58,111 nt of DNA, taken from assembly GCA_029960955.1 (NCBI GenBank), contig JASBVS010000010.1, forward strand, positions 1 through 58,111. Direction: 5' to 3'. The notes below the pieces were generated by a model. That model had not been told where the DNA came from and searched no databases. It saw only the letters and a list, made by a program, of their open reading frames with translations. The position numbers were made by a program, and so were the translations under genes. The DNA is from Bacillota bacterium. GTDB lineage: Bacteria; Bacillota; Sulfobacillia; JAIMAT01. Shown piece after piece: positions 26,193 to 33,981 of the stretch (the stretch's first letter is position 1; every line of letters starts with the position of its first letter).

Positions 26193-27940
26193 CCCGACCG
26201 GGCGGCCGGGCGCAAGGCGCGGCTCCACTCGGCCAGGAGCCCGGCCAGCGCCCGGGCCGAACGCGCCACTTCCCCGGGACGGCTGTCGACGCCGCCCAGC
26301 TCGACCAGGAGGGCGAAGGGCGAGAGGTCCTGGTTGTAGTCGCCCGCCGCCAGAAGGATGCCGCGCACCAGTCCCGGGTAGCGGGCGGCGGCCAAGTCGC
26401 GCAGCCGCCGGGCGAAGTCCAGGTTGGCGCCGTAGTGGGGATCGCCCCGGCCCACCACCAGGACGACGGGCGCCGCGCGGCCGAGGCCGCGGACCAGCGG
26501 ATGACCCTGGGCGACAGGGTCGCGGTGGATGTCGAGGAGGACCGAGCTGCCTCCCCTGGCGAGGAGGGCGAGAGCGCTCCGCCGGGAGCGGCGGTAGGCT
26601 CCGCGGTCGTGGGGCAGGTGGCTGTGCGCGTCGAGCCGGGCCGGAAGTCCCTCGGCTCGCAGGCGGGCGACGAGGTAGGCGGCGGCCTGCCCGACGTCGA
26701 CAGGCCCCTCGCCCGCGGCGCCCGCGGCCGCAGCGTAGCTCTCGTCGTTGTGCGTCGCGTAGACCCCGACCTGCATCCCGGCGGCGTTCGCCGCCGCCGC
26801 ACGGGCCGTCGCCGGGCCGGCCGCGGGCCGGGCCGGGCGGCCGCGCGCCCGGCCCGGAACGGCGGCGACCCCGGCCCGCGGGCCCTCCGCTTCGGCCCAG
26901 GCCGTCCGCCCCGCCACCCGTTCCACCCGGTACCAGCCGCCCGCGGACGGCGACCACCGGTCGCCCGCGTTCAACTGCCGGCCGGTGCTCCAGAGCAGGG
27001 TTGCGCCGGCGCGGAGGAGGAAGGGCGGACCGGAGAGCGCCTCGTCGCCCCACGGCCTCCCTTCCGCGACGCCGCGCGGCCCGTAGGGCCCCGCCCACCA
27101 GCCGGCGGCGAAGAGGAGAAGGGCCAGCCCCAGGCCGAGGCCCGCCGGGCCGGGCCTGCCGGCGGGCCGGAGCGGGCGGCGCGTGAAGCGACGGGGAGAG
27201 CTGCCGGCGCGGTGGCGCCGGGCCAGCCGTCGCTGCCGGTCGCCCGCAGGGCGCAGCCAGTGGCGGCGGAGGCGGCGGAGCAGCTCGGTCAGGAGGACGG
27301 CGGTGAAGCCTGCGATCACCGTGCCGTCGAAGATGCCCGCCCCGCCGAGGGCGGCCAGGGCGCCCGGCACCCCGCTCAGCGCGGCCAGGAAGACCGACGC
27401 CAGGTCGTTGCCCAGGACGCCCAGGGTGGCGGCGATGTAAGCCCCGCGGGACGAGCCGCCGAGGAACGTCCCGAGAAGGCCGCCGGCCAGCCCGGGAGCC
27501 CAGACCGGGTCGGCCAGCACCGCCAGGGCGTTCTCGCCCGTGCCCGGATCCGCGGGCAGGAGCTGGTCGCCGGCGAAGACCACCGCCATGGCCAGGAGGC
27601 TGGAGACGGCCGCCCGCACCTTCTCCTCGCGCCGGTCGGCGCCGAGTAGGAGGAAGAGGCTGACGCCCAGCGGCACCAGGGTGGCGCCCAGGTTGATCTC
27701 CAGCGCACCCCAGACGACCGGGGGGAACCAGCTGCTCACCGCCAGGAGCGAGAGCAGCAGCCAGGCCTGGCGGGCACCGAGGCCCAGGCTTTCCAGGACG
27801 TGCTGGCCGGCTCCCAGAAGCAGGGCGGCCAGGGCGCCCACCGCCAGGATCGAGCCGACGGGCCAGACGTCCGGCAGTTCGGCAGCACCTCCCCGCCGAG
27901 AGCTCGGGCTGTAGCCTGCCCGGGGCGGGGTCGGAGCCAT
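25919..27940 (-). CDS. Polytopic membrane (DUF1614-like) - SpoIIP fusion protein
   Basis: A single 673-residue frame joins two units. Residues 25-225 hold six or so membrane helices with features of DUF1614 proteins (EINLGATLVPLGVSLFLLLG, YIAATLGVLGNDLASVFLAA, GGAGIFDGTVIAGFTAVLLT). After a basic linker, one more membrane helix (about 265-283) leads to a small SH3-like stretch (305-360) and a SpoIIP amidase domain (388-572) with VGVYATHNDESY, LDAHSHLPHDRGAYRRSRRS, VLLDIHRDP, YPGLVRGILLAAGDYNQDLS and LLVELGGVDS, which supply the expected His/Glu metal ligands. SpoIIP cleaves peptidoglycan during engulfment with SpoIID and SpoIIM. Residues from about 583 on overlap antisense the lipoprotein gene and look non-conserved. 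The fusion is directly seen; a sporulation role is inferred. Confidence 0.85.
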   Translation of the reverse strand: MAPTPPRAGYSPSSRRGGAAELPDVWPVGSILAVGALAALLLGAGQHVLESLGLGARQAWLLLSLLAVSSWFPPVVWGALEINLGATLVPLGVSLFLLLGADRREEKVRAAVSSLLAMAVVFAGDQLLPADPGTGENALAVLADPVWAPGLAGGLLGTFLGGSSRGAYIAATLGVLGNDLASVFLAALSGVPGALAALGGAGIFDGTVIAGFTAVLLTELLRRLRRHWLRPAGDRQRRLARRHRAGSSPRRFTRRPLRPAGRPGPAGLGLGLALLLFAAGWWAGPYGPRGVAEGRPWGDEALSGPPFLLRAGATLLWSTGRQLNAGDRWSPSAGGWYRVERVAGRTAWAEAEGPRAGVAAVPGRARGRPARPAAGPATARAAAANAAGMQVGVYATHNDESYAAAAGAAGEGPVDVGQAAAYLVARLRAEGLPARLDAHSHLPHDRGAYRRSRRSALALLARGGSSVLLDIHRDPVAQGHPLVRGLGRAAPVVLVVGRGDPHYGANLDFARRLRDLAAARYPGLVRGILLAAGDYNQDLSPFALLVELGGVDSRPGEVARSARALAGLLAEWSRALRPAARSGQRPCPEAACPEAASRVATEAGTQFMPSGTFRWVASFPGTPVCPNCQTIRLLRGSITTTRWLASSLTATKPLGRRMASEGWRRRPLPEAGA

Positions 27941-28049
27941 CCCGCGCCGGCCGCCGGCCCGTCCGGCCGCCGCCGCCCGCCGCGGGGCCCGGCCGGGAGA
28001 GGATCACGGCCTCGGCGTGAAGAAACCGGCTCGGCGTGGAGGTGGCATG

Positions 28050-29240
28050 ATGGCCGACCATGTGGTCATCCTGGCGGGAGGCCGCGGGGAGCGCTTCTGG
28101 CCGCGTTCGACGCCCTCGTTGCCCAAGCAGTTCATCCGCCTCTTCGGGCAGAGGACGCTCCTGCAGGAAGCGCTCCTCCGGGCCCGCGCCCTGGTGCCGG
28201 AAGAACGGATCTGGGTGGCGAGCGCCGCCGAGTACGAGGGGCTGTTGCGCGGGCAGCTTCCTGCCGACCTGGTCGAGAAGCGGCTCGTCCTCGAGCCGGT
28301 CCGGCGCGACACCGCGGCCGGCATCGGCTGGGCGGCGCTCCACGTGCTGGCCGTCGACCCGGAGGCCGTCCTGGTCATGATGCCCGCCGACCACTACCTG
28401 GCCGACCTCGACGCCTTCGCCGAGGCGGTGGGTGTCGCGCTGCGGGCGGCCCGCCGCGGCTCCCTGGTCACCCTGGGGATCCGGCCCTCCCGGCCGGAGA
28501 CGGGCTACGGCTACATCCGCCTGGGCAGGCCGCTGGAGGAGGTGGCCGGCGCCTACCACGTCGACCGCTTCGTGGAGAAGCCGGAGATGGAGACGGCGCT
28601 CCGCTTCCTGCAGGAAGGGACCTACCTCTGGAACAGCGGCATCTTCGTCTGGCAGGCGCGGAGCATCCTCGACGCCATCGGGCGCCGCCTGCCGGAGCTG
28701 CGCGCGGGCCTGGAGCGCGCGTGGGCGGCGCCGCCCGGGGAGCGGCCGCGGCTCTTCGCCGCGCTGCCCGCCATCAGCGTCGACTACGGCGTCATGCAGG
28801 ACGAGGCGCGGCTCGGCGGCGACGTGGTGACGGCACCGGGCCGCTTCACCTGGGACGACGTGGGCAGCTGGGCGGCGCTGGACCGCCTGACGGAGGCCGA
28901 CGACCGGGGGAACCGCGTGCTGGGCGAGGGGCTGGCGCTGGCGGCCAGCGGCTGTACCCTGCACAACGAGGAGGCAGGCCACCCCCTGATCGCCTTCGGC
29001 ACCCAGGACCTGCTCATGATCCACACCGCCCGCGTCACCGTAGTCGCTCCCAAGGCGCGGGCCGCCGACTGGAAGGAGCTCCTGGCCGCCCTCCGCCGCG
29101 CGGGCTACGGCCGCCTGGTCGACGACGTGCGGGAGAGCGCGCCCGTGGACGACGGCCGCCCGGGGGCGACGGCGGCGCCGCTGCCGGCCGCCGCCTCCCC
29201 GGCGCGCGGGGAGAGCCCCGCGGGAGCGACGCGCCGTTGA
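28050..29240 (+). CDS. manC: Mannose-1-phosphate guanylyltransferase (ManC-like)
   Basis: Makes GDP-mannose from mannose-1-phosphate and GTP for glycan synthesis. The 396-residue product has the nucleotidyltransferase signature ILAGGRGERFWPRSTPSLPK, then PVRRDTAAGIGWAALHV, VLVMMPADHYLAD, ETGYGYIRLG, VEKPEMETALRFL and YLWNSGIFVW. It lacks the C-terminal mannose-6-phosphate isomerase domain of bifunctional enzymes and ends in a low-complexity tail. Two adjacent ATGs (28047, 28050) are possible; the second has the better 7-base spacing from GGAGG. The stop overlaps the start of the nitrilase-like gene. No glycosyltransferase genes are nearby. Confidence 0.92.
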   Translation: MADHVVILAGGRGERFWPRSTPSLPKQFIRLFGQRTLLQEALLRARALVPEERIWVASAAEYEGLLRGQLPADLVEKRLVLEPVRRDTAAGIGWAALHVLAVDPEAVLVMMPADHYLADLDAFAEAVGVALRAARRGSLVTLGIRPSRPETGYGYIRLGRPLEEVAGAYHVDRFVEKPEMETALRFLQEGTYLWNSGIFVWQARSILDAIGRRLPELRAGLERAWAAPPGERPRLFAALPAISVDYGVMQDEARLGGDVVTAPGRFTWDDVGSWAALDRLTEADDRGNRVLGEGLALAASGCTLHNEEAGHPLIAFGTQDLLMIHTARVTVVAPKARAADWKELLAALRRAGYGRLVDDVRESAPVDDGRPGATAAPLPAAASPARGESPAGATRR

Positions 29241-30145
29241 ACGGGCCGCTCTGGATCCCGCTCGCCTATCGCATGGGAGCCGAGCCCGAGGTGCTCCGCC
29301 AGGTGCTCGCGCGGCTGGAGGCGCTCGACGCGCCGCCGGGCGCCTGCGTGGTGCTCCCCGAGTACCTGGCCTACACGCGCGACGCCTCCCGCCGGGCGCT
29401 GGAGGCGCTGCGCGAGGCGGCGCCCCGCCTCGGGCTCAACCTGGTCACCACGCTCAACCTGGTGCCCGGGGAGGCGGGCGGCCGCCTGCCCGGCGCCGAG
29501 GCGGGCGCCGCCTACAACACGCTGGTGGTGGTGACGCGCCACGGCGAGCTGCACACGCCGCAGGCGAAGGTGACCGTCCAGTCCTTCGAGCAGCGGAGGT
29601 ACGACCCGCGCTTCGCGGAGATCGGCGTCCGGCCCTTCCGCCGCCTCCACCGCGTCCGCCTGCGGGTGACGGAGGAAGGGGAGTCGTTCACCGTCCTCTT
29701 CCTGGTCTGCAGCGACGTCGCCCTGCCGCTGGTGGCGGTGGAGGAGGTCGAGGCGCTGCGCGCCCGGACCGTCGTCGTGCCCGGCAACTTCGGCCGGGGC
29801 GCCGAACGGGCGGCGCGCGAGGTGCTCCAGGCCTTCCTCGGATCGCTCTGGCAGGAGAGCATCCTCGTCAACGCCTATCAGGAGGAGCAGCCGGGGCGGC
29901 CTCCGGTGGCCCGGCGGGTGGAGGAGGTGCGCGTGGCCGACGGCCTCCCGGCGCCCCTTCCCGGCCCCTTCGCCCGCCTCCGCCTCTTCCGGAGGAACGC
30001 CGTCATCTACCCGGACGAGGCCGCGCCCAACTTCGTCCGCATGGCGGAGCTGACCGACCGGGACGGCGGCCGTTTCAGCATCCCCATGTCGGTCCTGGAC
30101 CTCGAACCGGCGGTGGAGGAGTACCCGTGGACGATCACGCTCTGA
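29237..30145 (+). CDS. Nitrilase-superfamily (carbon-nitrogen hydrolase) protein
   Basis: The 302-residue product, read from a TTG that overlaps the manC stop (TTGA), has the three catalytic positions of the nitrilase fold: Glu42 in VVLPEYLAY, Lys111 in TPQAKVTVQS and Cys158 in VLFLVCSDVALP. The order and spacing fit. It is more divergent than standard omega-amidases or amidases, so the substrate is unknown. An ATG at 29273 is an alternative start but would remove the first beta strand. The coupled arrangement with manC and the following metallo-hydrolase suggests one operon. Confidence 0.75.
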   Translation: MNGPLWIPLAYRMGAEPEVLRQVLARLEALDAPPGACVVLPEYLAYTRDASRRALEALREAAPRLGLNLVTTLNLVPGEAGGRLPGAEAGAAYNTLVVVTRHGELHTPQAKVTVQSFEQRRYDPRFAEIGVRPFRRLHRVRLRVTEEGESFTVLFLVCSDVALPLVAVEEVEALRARTVVVPGNFGRGAERAAREVLQAFLGSLWQESILVNAYQEEQPGRPPVARRVEEVRVADGLPAPLPGPFARLRLFRRNAVIYPDEAAPNFVRMAELTDRDGGRFSIPMSVLDLEPAVEEYPWTITL

Positions 30146-31191
30146 GCCACCCCGGCGACCGGCCCGGCGCCGCGGCTCCGCAACCGCTCCCCCAGCCGGA
30201 GCGGCCCGAGCGGCTGGAGGCGGGCCTCCTGCGGCTGCGCCCGCCCGTCCCGGGCCCGCTGGGCTGGACCAACAGCTACCTGGCGCGGGACGAGGACGGG
30301 CGCTGGAGCGTCCTCGACCCGGGTCTCGACTGGCCTCCCGCCCGCCGGCTATGGGAGTCCGCGGCCCGCGAGCTGGCCTGGGCCAAGGGCGCGATCCGCG
30401 AGGTGGTGGTCTCGCACTTCCATCCCGACCACCTGGGCCTGGCCGGGTGGCTGGTGGAGCGCTGGGGCGGGCGCGTCCTCGCCCACGCGCGCGAGCTCCC
30501 GCTCATCCGGCGCGTCGCCTCGCCCTCGCCGGCCGAGCGCGAGCGCTACCTCGCCGTCCTGCGCGCCTACTTGGTCGAGAACGGCGTGCCGGGCGGCGAG
30601 ACGGAGGCGCTCCTCGAGGCCAACCCGCTGATCGCGCGCGCCTCCTCCCCGCTTCCGCGCCTGGAAGCGCTCCACGACGGCGCGCTCTTCCGCTTCGGCC
30701 CGCACCGGGCGGTCGCCCTCTGGACGCCCGGCCACACGGCCGGCCACCTCTGCCTCCACCTGCCGGAGCCCGCCCTCCTCCTGAGCGGCGACCACGTGCT
30801 GGAGCGGATCACGCCCAACGTCAGCCTCTGGCCCGGCGGGGCGGGCGAGCCGCTGGAGGAGTACCTCGGCTCGCTGCGCAGGCTGGAGAGGCTTCCCGTG
30901 AGCCGGGTGCTGCCCGCCCACCGGGAGTCGCTGGACGACCTGGCGGCCCGTCTCGCCCAGCTTCAGGCGCACCACCGGGAGCGGCTGGAACGCTGTCACG
31001 AGGCGGTCGCCCGCGGCCCGGCGACCGCCTACGAGCTGGTCTTCCGGCTCTTCTCCCCGGAGGTGGCCCGGACGCAGCAGCTTTTCGCGCTGGGCGAGAC
31101 GCTGGCCCACCTGCGCTGGCTCGAGCGCCACGGGCGCATTCGCCGGCTGGCCGGGAAGCCCGGCGATCCGGTGCGCTTCGCCGCGCGCTGA
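30127..31191 (+). CDS. Metallo-beta-lactamase fold hydrolase
   Basis: The 354-residue product has a Pro-rich N-terminus, the MBL motif SHFHPDHLGLAGWL (HxHxDH), a later His in TPGHTAGHLCLH, Asp in LLSGDHVLE and His in VLPAHRESL, completing a dinuclear metal site. The C-terminal ~80 residues are helical and end with a winged-helix-like stretch (FALGETLAHLRWLERHGRIR), as in LACTB2/glyoxalase II-like proteins. The GTG start lies inside the end of the nitrilase-like gene (19-base overlap). The substrate is unknown. Confidence 0.88.
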   Translation: MDDHALSHPGDRPGAAAPQPLPQPERPERLEAGLLRLRPPVPGPLGWTNSYLARDEDGRWSVLDPGLDWPPARRLWESAARELAWAKGAIREVVVSHFHPDHLGLAGWLVERWGGRVLAHARELPLIRRVASPSPAERERYLAVLRAYLVENGVPGGETEALLEANPLIARASSPLPRLEALHDGALFRFGPHRAVALWTPGHTAGHLCLHLPEPALLLSGDHVLERITPNVSLWPGGAGEPLEEYLGSLRRLERLPVSRVLPAHRESLDDLAARLAQLQAHHRERLERCHEAVARGPATAYELVFRLFSPEVARTQQLFALGETLAHLRWLERHGRIRRLAGKPGDPVRFAAR

Positions 31192-31242
31192 GCGGCGAGG
31201 CGGCCGCGCGGCCGGCGCGGCCCCGCCGCGGCGGCGGGGGCG

Positions 31243-31725
31243 TCACGGGCGGAGGCTGGCGGCGAACCGCTTCGGATCGAGGAAGAGGTCGATGGCGTGG
31301 AGGGGGCTGGCCACCACCAGGTCGACCACCTGCAGGAGCGGCGGGTAGAGGCCCTCGGGGCCCATCACCGCCACCGCCAGCTCGGCCGCCTCCAGCATCG
31401 CCTGGTCGTTGCGGCCGTTGCCGACGGCGGCGCAGCGATCCGCCCCCAGGCTCGCCAGGAAGCGCCGCTTGGCGCCGGCTGCCTCCCCGCTCTCCAGCAC
31501 CTCCAGCTCCAGCGGCAGGCTGTCCAGCTGCCGCGCCGCCGTCCCGTAGGTGTCGGAGGTGACCACGTGCACCCGGCAGCGCTCGCCCAGAACGGCCAGC
31601 CGCTCGCGCACACCCGTCACCAGCTCTCCGTGGGCGGCCAGCGTACCATTGAAGTCGAAGACCACGTGTTCGATCCGGACCGGGCTCCGCCCCGGGATCT
31701 CGATGACGAGCGGCACCGGGCTCAC
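31243..31725 (-). CDS. HAD-superfamily phosphatase, soluble P-type ATPase-like
   Basis: The 160-residue product has HAD motif I with DFNGTLAAHGELVTG, motif II in VVTSDTYG, and motif III/IV in AVGNGRNDQAMLEAAELAVA. The pattern resembles the catalytic P/N domain of P-type ATPases without any membrane part, as in small soluble HADs such as those annotated 'HAD family hydrolase'. The first motif Asp pair is DFN rather than DxD, which often marks P-type or ATPase-like members. The start may be GTG 31725 or GTG 31716; the latter has a GGGGGTGA site five bases upstream. Confidence 0.8.
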   Translation of the reverse strand: MSPVPLVIEIPGRSPVRIEHVVFDFNGTLAAHGELVTGVRERLAVLGERCRVHVVTSDTYGTAARQLDSLPLELEVLESGEAAGAKRRFLASLGADRCAAVGNGRNDQAMLEAAELAVAVMGPEGLYPPLLQVVDLVVASPLHAIDLFLDPKRFAASLRP

Positions 31726-31802
31726 CCCCGACCCCCAGTCTACCCGGAGGCGGGCGCTCCCGCCTGCCGGCGGAAACGAACGAAGAGGAAGGAGTCCTCC
31801 CC

Positions 31803-32393
31803 ATGGACCGCCGCGATTACGCTCCCGAACAGGTTCTCGCCCACCAGATCCTGCGCGCGGCCGCCTCCGAGCGCTGGCTCGGCATCCTCGACCTCCGTCC
31901 GGGCATGGAGGCCGCCGACCTCGGCTCGGGGCCCGGCCTGGTCGCGCTCCAGATGGCCCGGCGCGTCCGCCCCGACGGCCGGGTCTGGGCCATCGACCGG
32001 AACGCCGCGATGGTCGCCCAGGCCGCGCGCCTGGTCGCTGCGGCCCACATGGAGGAGTGGGTGCGGACGGTCGAGGCCGACCTGGCCGCGGTCGAGCCGG
32101 GCGAACTGCCCGTCCGGCCGGCAAGCCTCGAGCGGGCGCTGGTCGCCAACGTCCTGCACCACGTCCCCGACAAGGTGCGCTTCCTCGGGCTGGCCCGCAG
32201 GCTGCTCGGCCGCCAGGGCCGCCTCCTGGTGGTCGAGTTCGACCCGCTCCGCGGGCTCCACTTCGGCCCTCCGCCCGGGGAGCGGATGGCGCCCGAGGAG
32301 CTGGAGGAGGCGGCGGAGCGGGCGGGGCTGGCGCCGGTGGCCGGCGGAGACGCCGGCGAGGCCTGGTACCACCGCCTCTTCACGCCGGCCTGA
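31803..32393 (+). CDS. Class I SAM-dependent methyltransferase
   Basis: The 196-residue product shows SAM motif I (AADLGSGPGLVALQMARRV), a following acidic residue in VWAIDRNAAMVAQA, and motif IV (LERALVANVLHHVPDKVRFL) with RLLVVEFDPL. It is closest in form to small UbiE/COQ5-like or generic type-11 methyltransferases; the substrate is unknown. The ATG has a GGAAGGAG site. The stop lies 14 bases inside the convergent comM gene. Confidence 0.88.
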   Translation: MDRRDYAPEQVLAHQILRAAASERWLGILDLRPGMEAADLGSGPGLVALQMARRVRPDGRVWAIDRNAAMVAQAARLVAAAHMEEWVRTVEADLAAVEPGELPVRPASLERALVANVLHHVPDKVRFLGLARRLLGRQGRLLVVEFDPLRGLHFGPPPGERMAPEELEEAAERAGLAPVAGGDAGEAWYHRLFTPA

Positions 32394-33924
32394 GCCCGTC
32401 CTCCGCCCCGGCCGCCGCCGCCAGCTGGACGGGGCGGCAGAGCTGGGCGGCCAGGGCGACGTCCTCGGCCTCGATCCGCTCCCGCCCCTCCAGGTCGGCC
32501 AGCGTCCGCGCCACCCGGTGGAGGCGGTCGCGCGAGCGCAGGCTGAGGAAGCCGGCCGCCTGCACCCGCTCCAGCATCCGCGCGGCGGCGGGCGCGAGCG
32601 GGGCCAGCTCGCGCAGGAGCGAGGCCTGCAGCCGCCCGTTCTCCGGCCCGCCGCGGGCACGCTGCATGCGGCGCGCGCGGCGGACGCGCTCCAGCACGTC
32701 GGCGCTGCGCACCCGCTCGCCCGGCCCGTCCGGCTCGGCCTCCACCTGCACCTGCAGGTCGATGCGATCGAGGAAGGGCCCCGAGAGGCGGGCCTCGTAG
32801 CGCTGCACCTCCCACGGGCGGCACTGGCAGGCGTGGCCCGGGGCGCCCCGCCGGCCGCAGGGACAGAGGTTGCGCGTCGCCACCAGCGCGAAGCGCGCCG
32901 GCAGGCGGACGGTGCCCCAGGCGCGCGCCAGGCGGATCTCGCCGGACTCCAGCGGCTCGCGGAGCGCCTCCAGGACGTCGGGGGCGAACTCGCTCACCTC
33001 GTCCAGGAAGAGCACCCCGGTGTGGGCGAGCGTCGCCTCGCCCGGGCGGAGGGAGGGCCCGCCGCCGATGACGGCCGCCAGCGTCGCCGAGTGGTGCGGT
33101 GCGCGGAACGGCCGCTCGAGGGCGAGGCCCAGGCCGGCGGCGCTGGCGACGGCCGCCCGCTCCAGGCGCTCCCCCTCGTCCAGCGGCGGCAGGATGGCGG
33201 GCAGCGCCTGCCCGAGGAGCGTCTTCCCCACCCCGGGCGGCCCCGACAGGAGGAGATGATGGCCGCCCGCCGCCACCAGCTCCAGCGCCTTCTTGGCCGC
33301 CGACTGCCCCTCGATCTCCTCCAGCAGGACCGGCCGCTCACTCCCGCCCGCGGCCGGCCGGGAAGGCGAGGCCTCGGCTTCACCCGGGGGCGGAGGAGGC
33401 CCCCCTGCCGCCGGGCCGGCGGCCCCCTCGACCAGCTCGCGCAGCCGGCTCAGCGTGCGCAGCTCGAGGCCGGGGAGGAGCGCCAGCTCCGCCGCGTTCC
33501 CCGCCGGCACCACGGCCTGCCGGAAACCTTGCGAGCGCGCCGCCAGGGCCATGGGCAGCGCGCCGTGGACCGGCAGCACGCGCCCGTCCAGGGCCAGCTC
33601 GCCCAGGACCAGCGTCCGCTCCCAGGCGGCCGGGCGCTGGCGGAGCTGGCCGCTGGCGAGCAGGACGCCGAGGGCCATGGCCAGGTCGAAGTGCGTGCCG
33701 GCCTTCGGCAGGCCGGCCGGGGCGAGGTTGACGGTTACGCGCGCGCCGGGGAAGGAGAAGCCCGCGTTGCGCAGCGCGCTGCGGACACGGTCCCTTCCTT
33801 CGCGCACCACCGCGCTGGCACCGCCCACCACGGTGAAGCCGGGCAGCCCGCGCCCCACGTCCACCTGGACGTCGACCAGGCGGCCCTCGACGCCGAGCAG
33901 GGTGGCCGAACGAACGACGGCCAG
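32380..33924 (-). CDS. comM: ComM/YifB family Mg chelatase-like AAA ATPase
   Basis: Helicase-like AAA+ protein implicated in integration of transforming DNA. The protein has an N-terminal Lon-protease-like domain (to about residue 170), Walker A SGPPGVGKT, RPFRAPHHSATLAAVIGGGP, Walker B GVLFLDEVSEF, a zinc-like CPCG/CQC segment and a C-terminal Mg-chelatase domain. No ATG, GTG or TTG precedes the conserved N-terminus: the sequence corresponding to AVVRSATLLGVEGRLVDVQV is in frame upstream of the first GTG (33864) and can only start at CTG 33924, nine bases after GGGGGAGAGG. It is last in the rbgA-rnhB-galU-otsAB-comM unit. Confidence 0.9.
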   Translation of the reverse strand: MAVVRSATLLGVEGRLVDVQVDVGRGLPGFTVVGGASAVVREGRDRVRSALRNAGFSFPGARVTVNLAPAGLPKAGTHFDLAMALGVLLASGQLRQRPAAWERTLVLGELALDGRVLPVHGALPMALAARSQGFRQAVVPAGNAAELALLPGLELRTLSRLRELVEGAAGPAAGGPPPPPGEAEASPSRPAAGGSERPVLLEEIEGQSAAKKALELVAAGGHHLLLSGPPGVGKTLLGQALPAILPPLDEGERLERAAVASAAGLGLALERPFRAPHHSATLAAVIGGGPSLRPGEATLAHTGVLFLDEVSEFAPDVLEALREPLESGEIRLARAWGTVRLPARFALVATRNLCPCGRRGAPGHACQCRPWEVQRYEARLSGPFLDRIDLQVQVEAEPDGPGERVRSADVLERVRRARRMQRARGGPENGRLQASLLRELAPLAPAAARMLERVQAAGFLSLRSRDRLHRVARTLADLEGRERIEAEDVALAAQLCRPVQLAAAAGAEDGLRPA

Positions 33925-33981
33925 CGTCAGCTGCCTCTCCCCCTCTCCCGGGTCAGGCCATGGGAGAGGGTTCGCTCCTTG

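Noticed and set aside
31201-31240. GC-rich hairpin between the MBL hydrolase and HAD genes as terminator
   Set aside because: The arms nearly touch, leaving no proper loop, and there is no T-tract; palindromic GC runs are expected by chance here.
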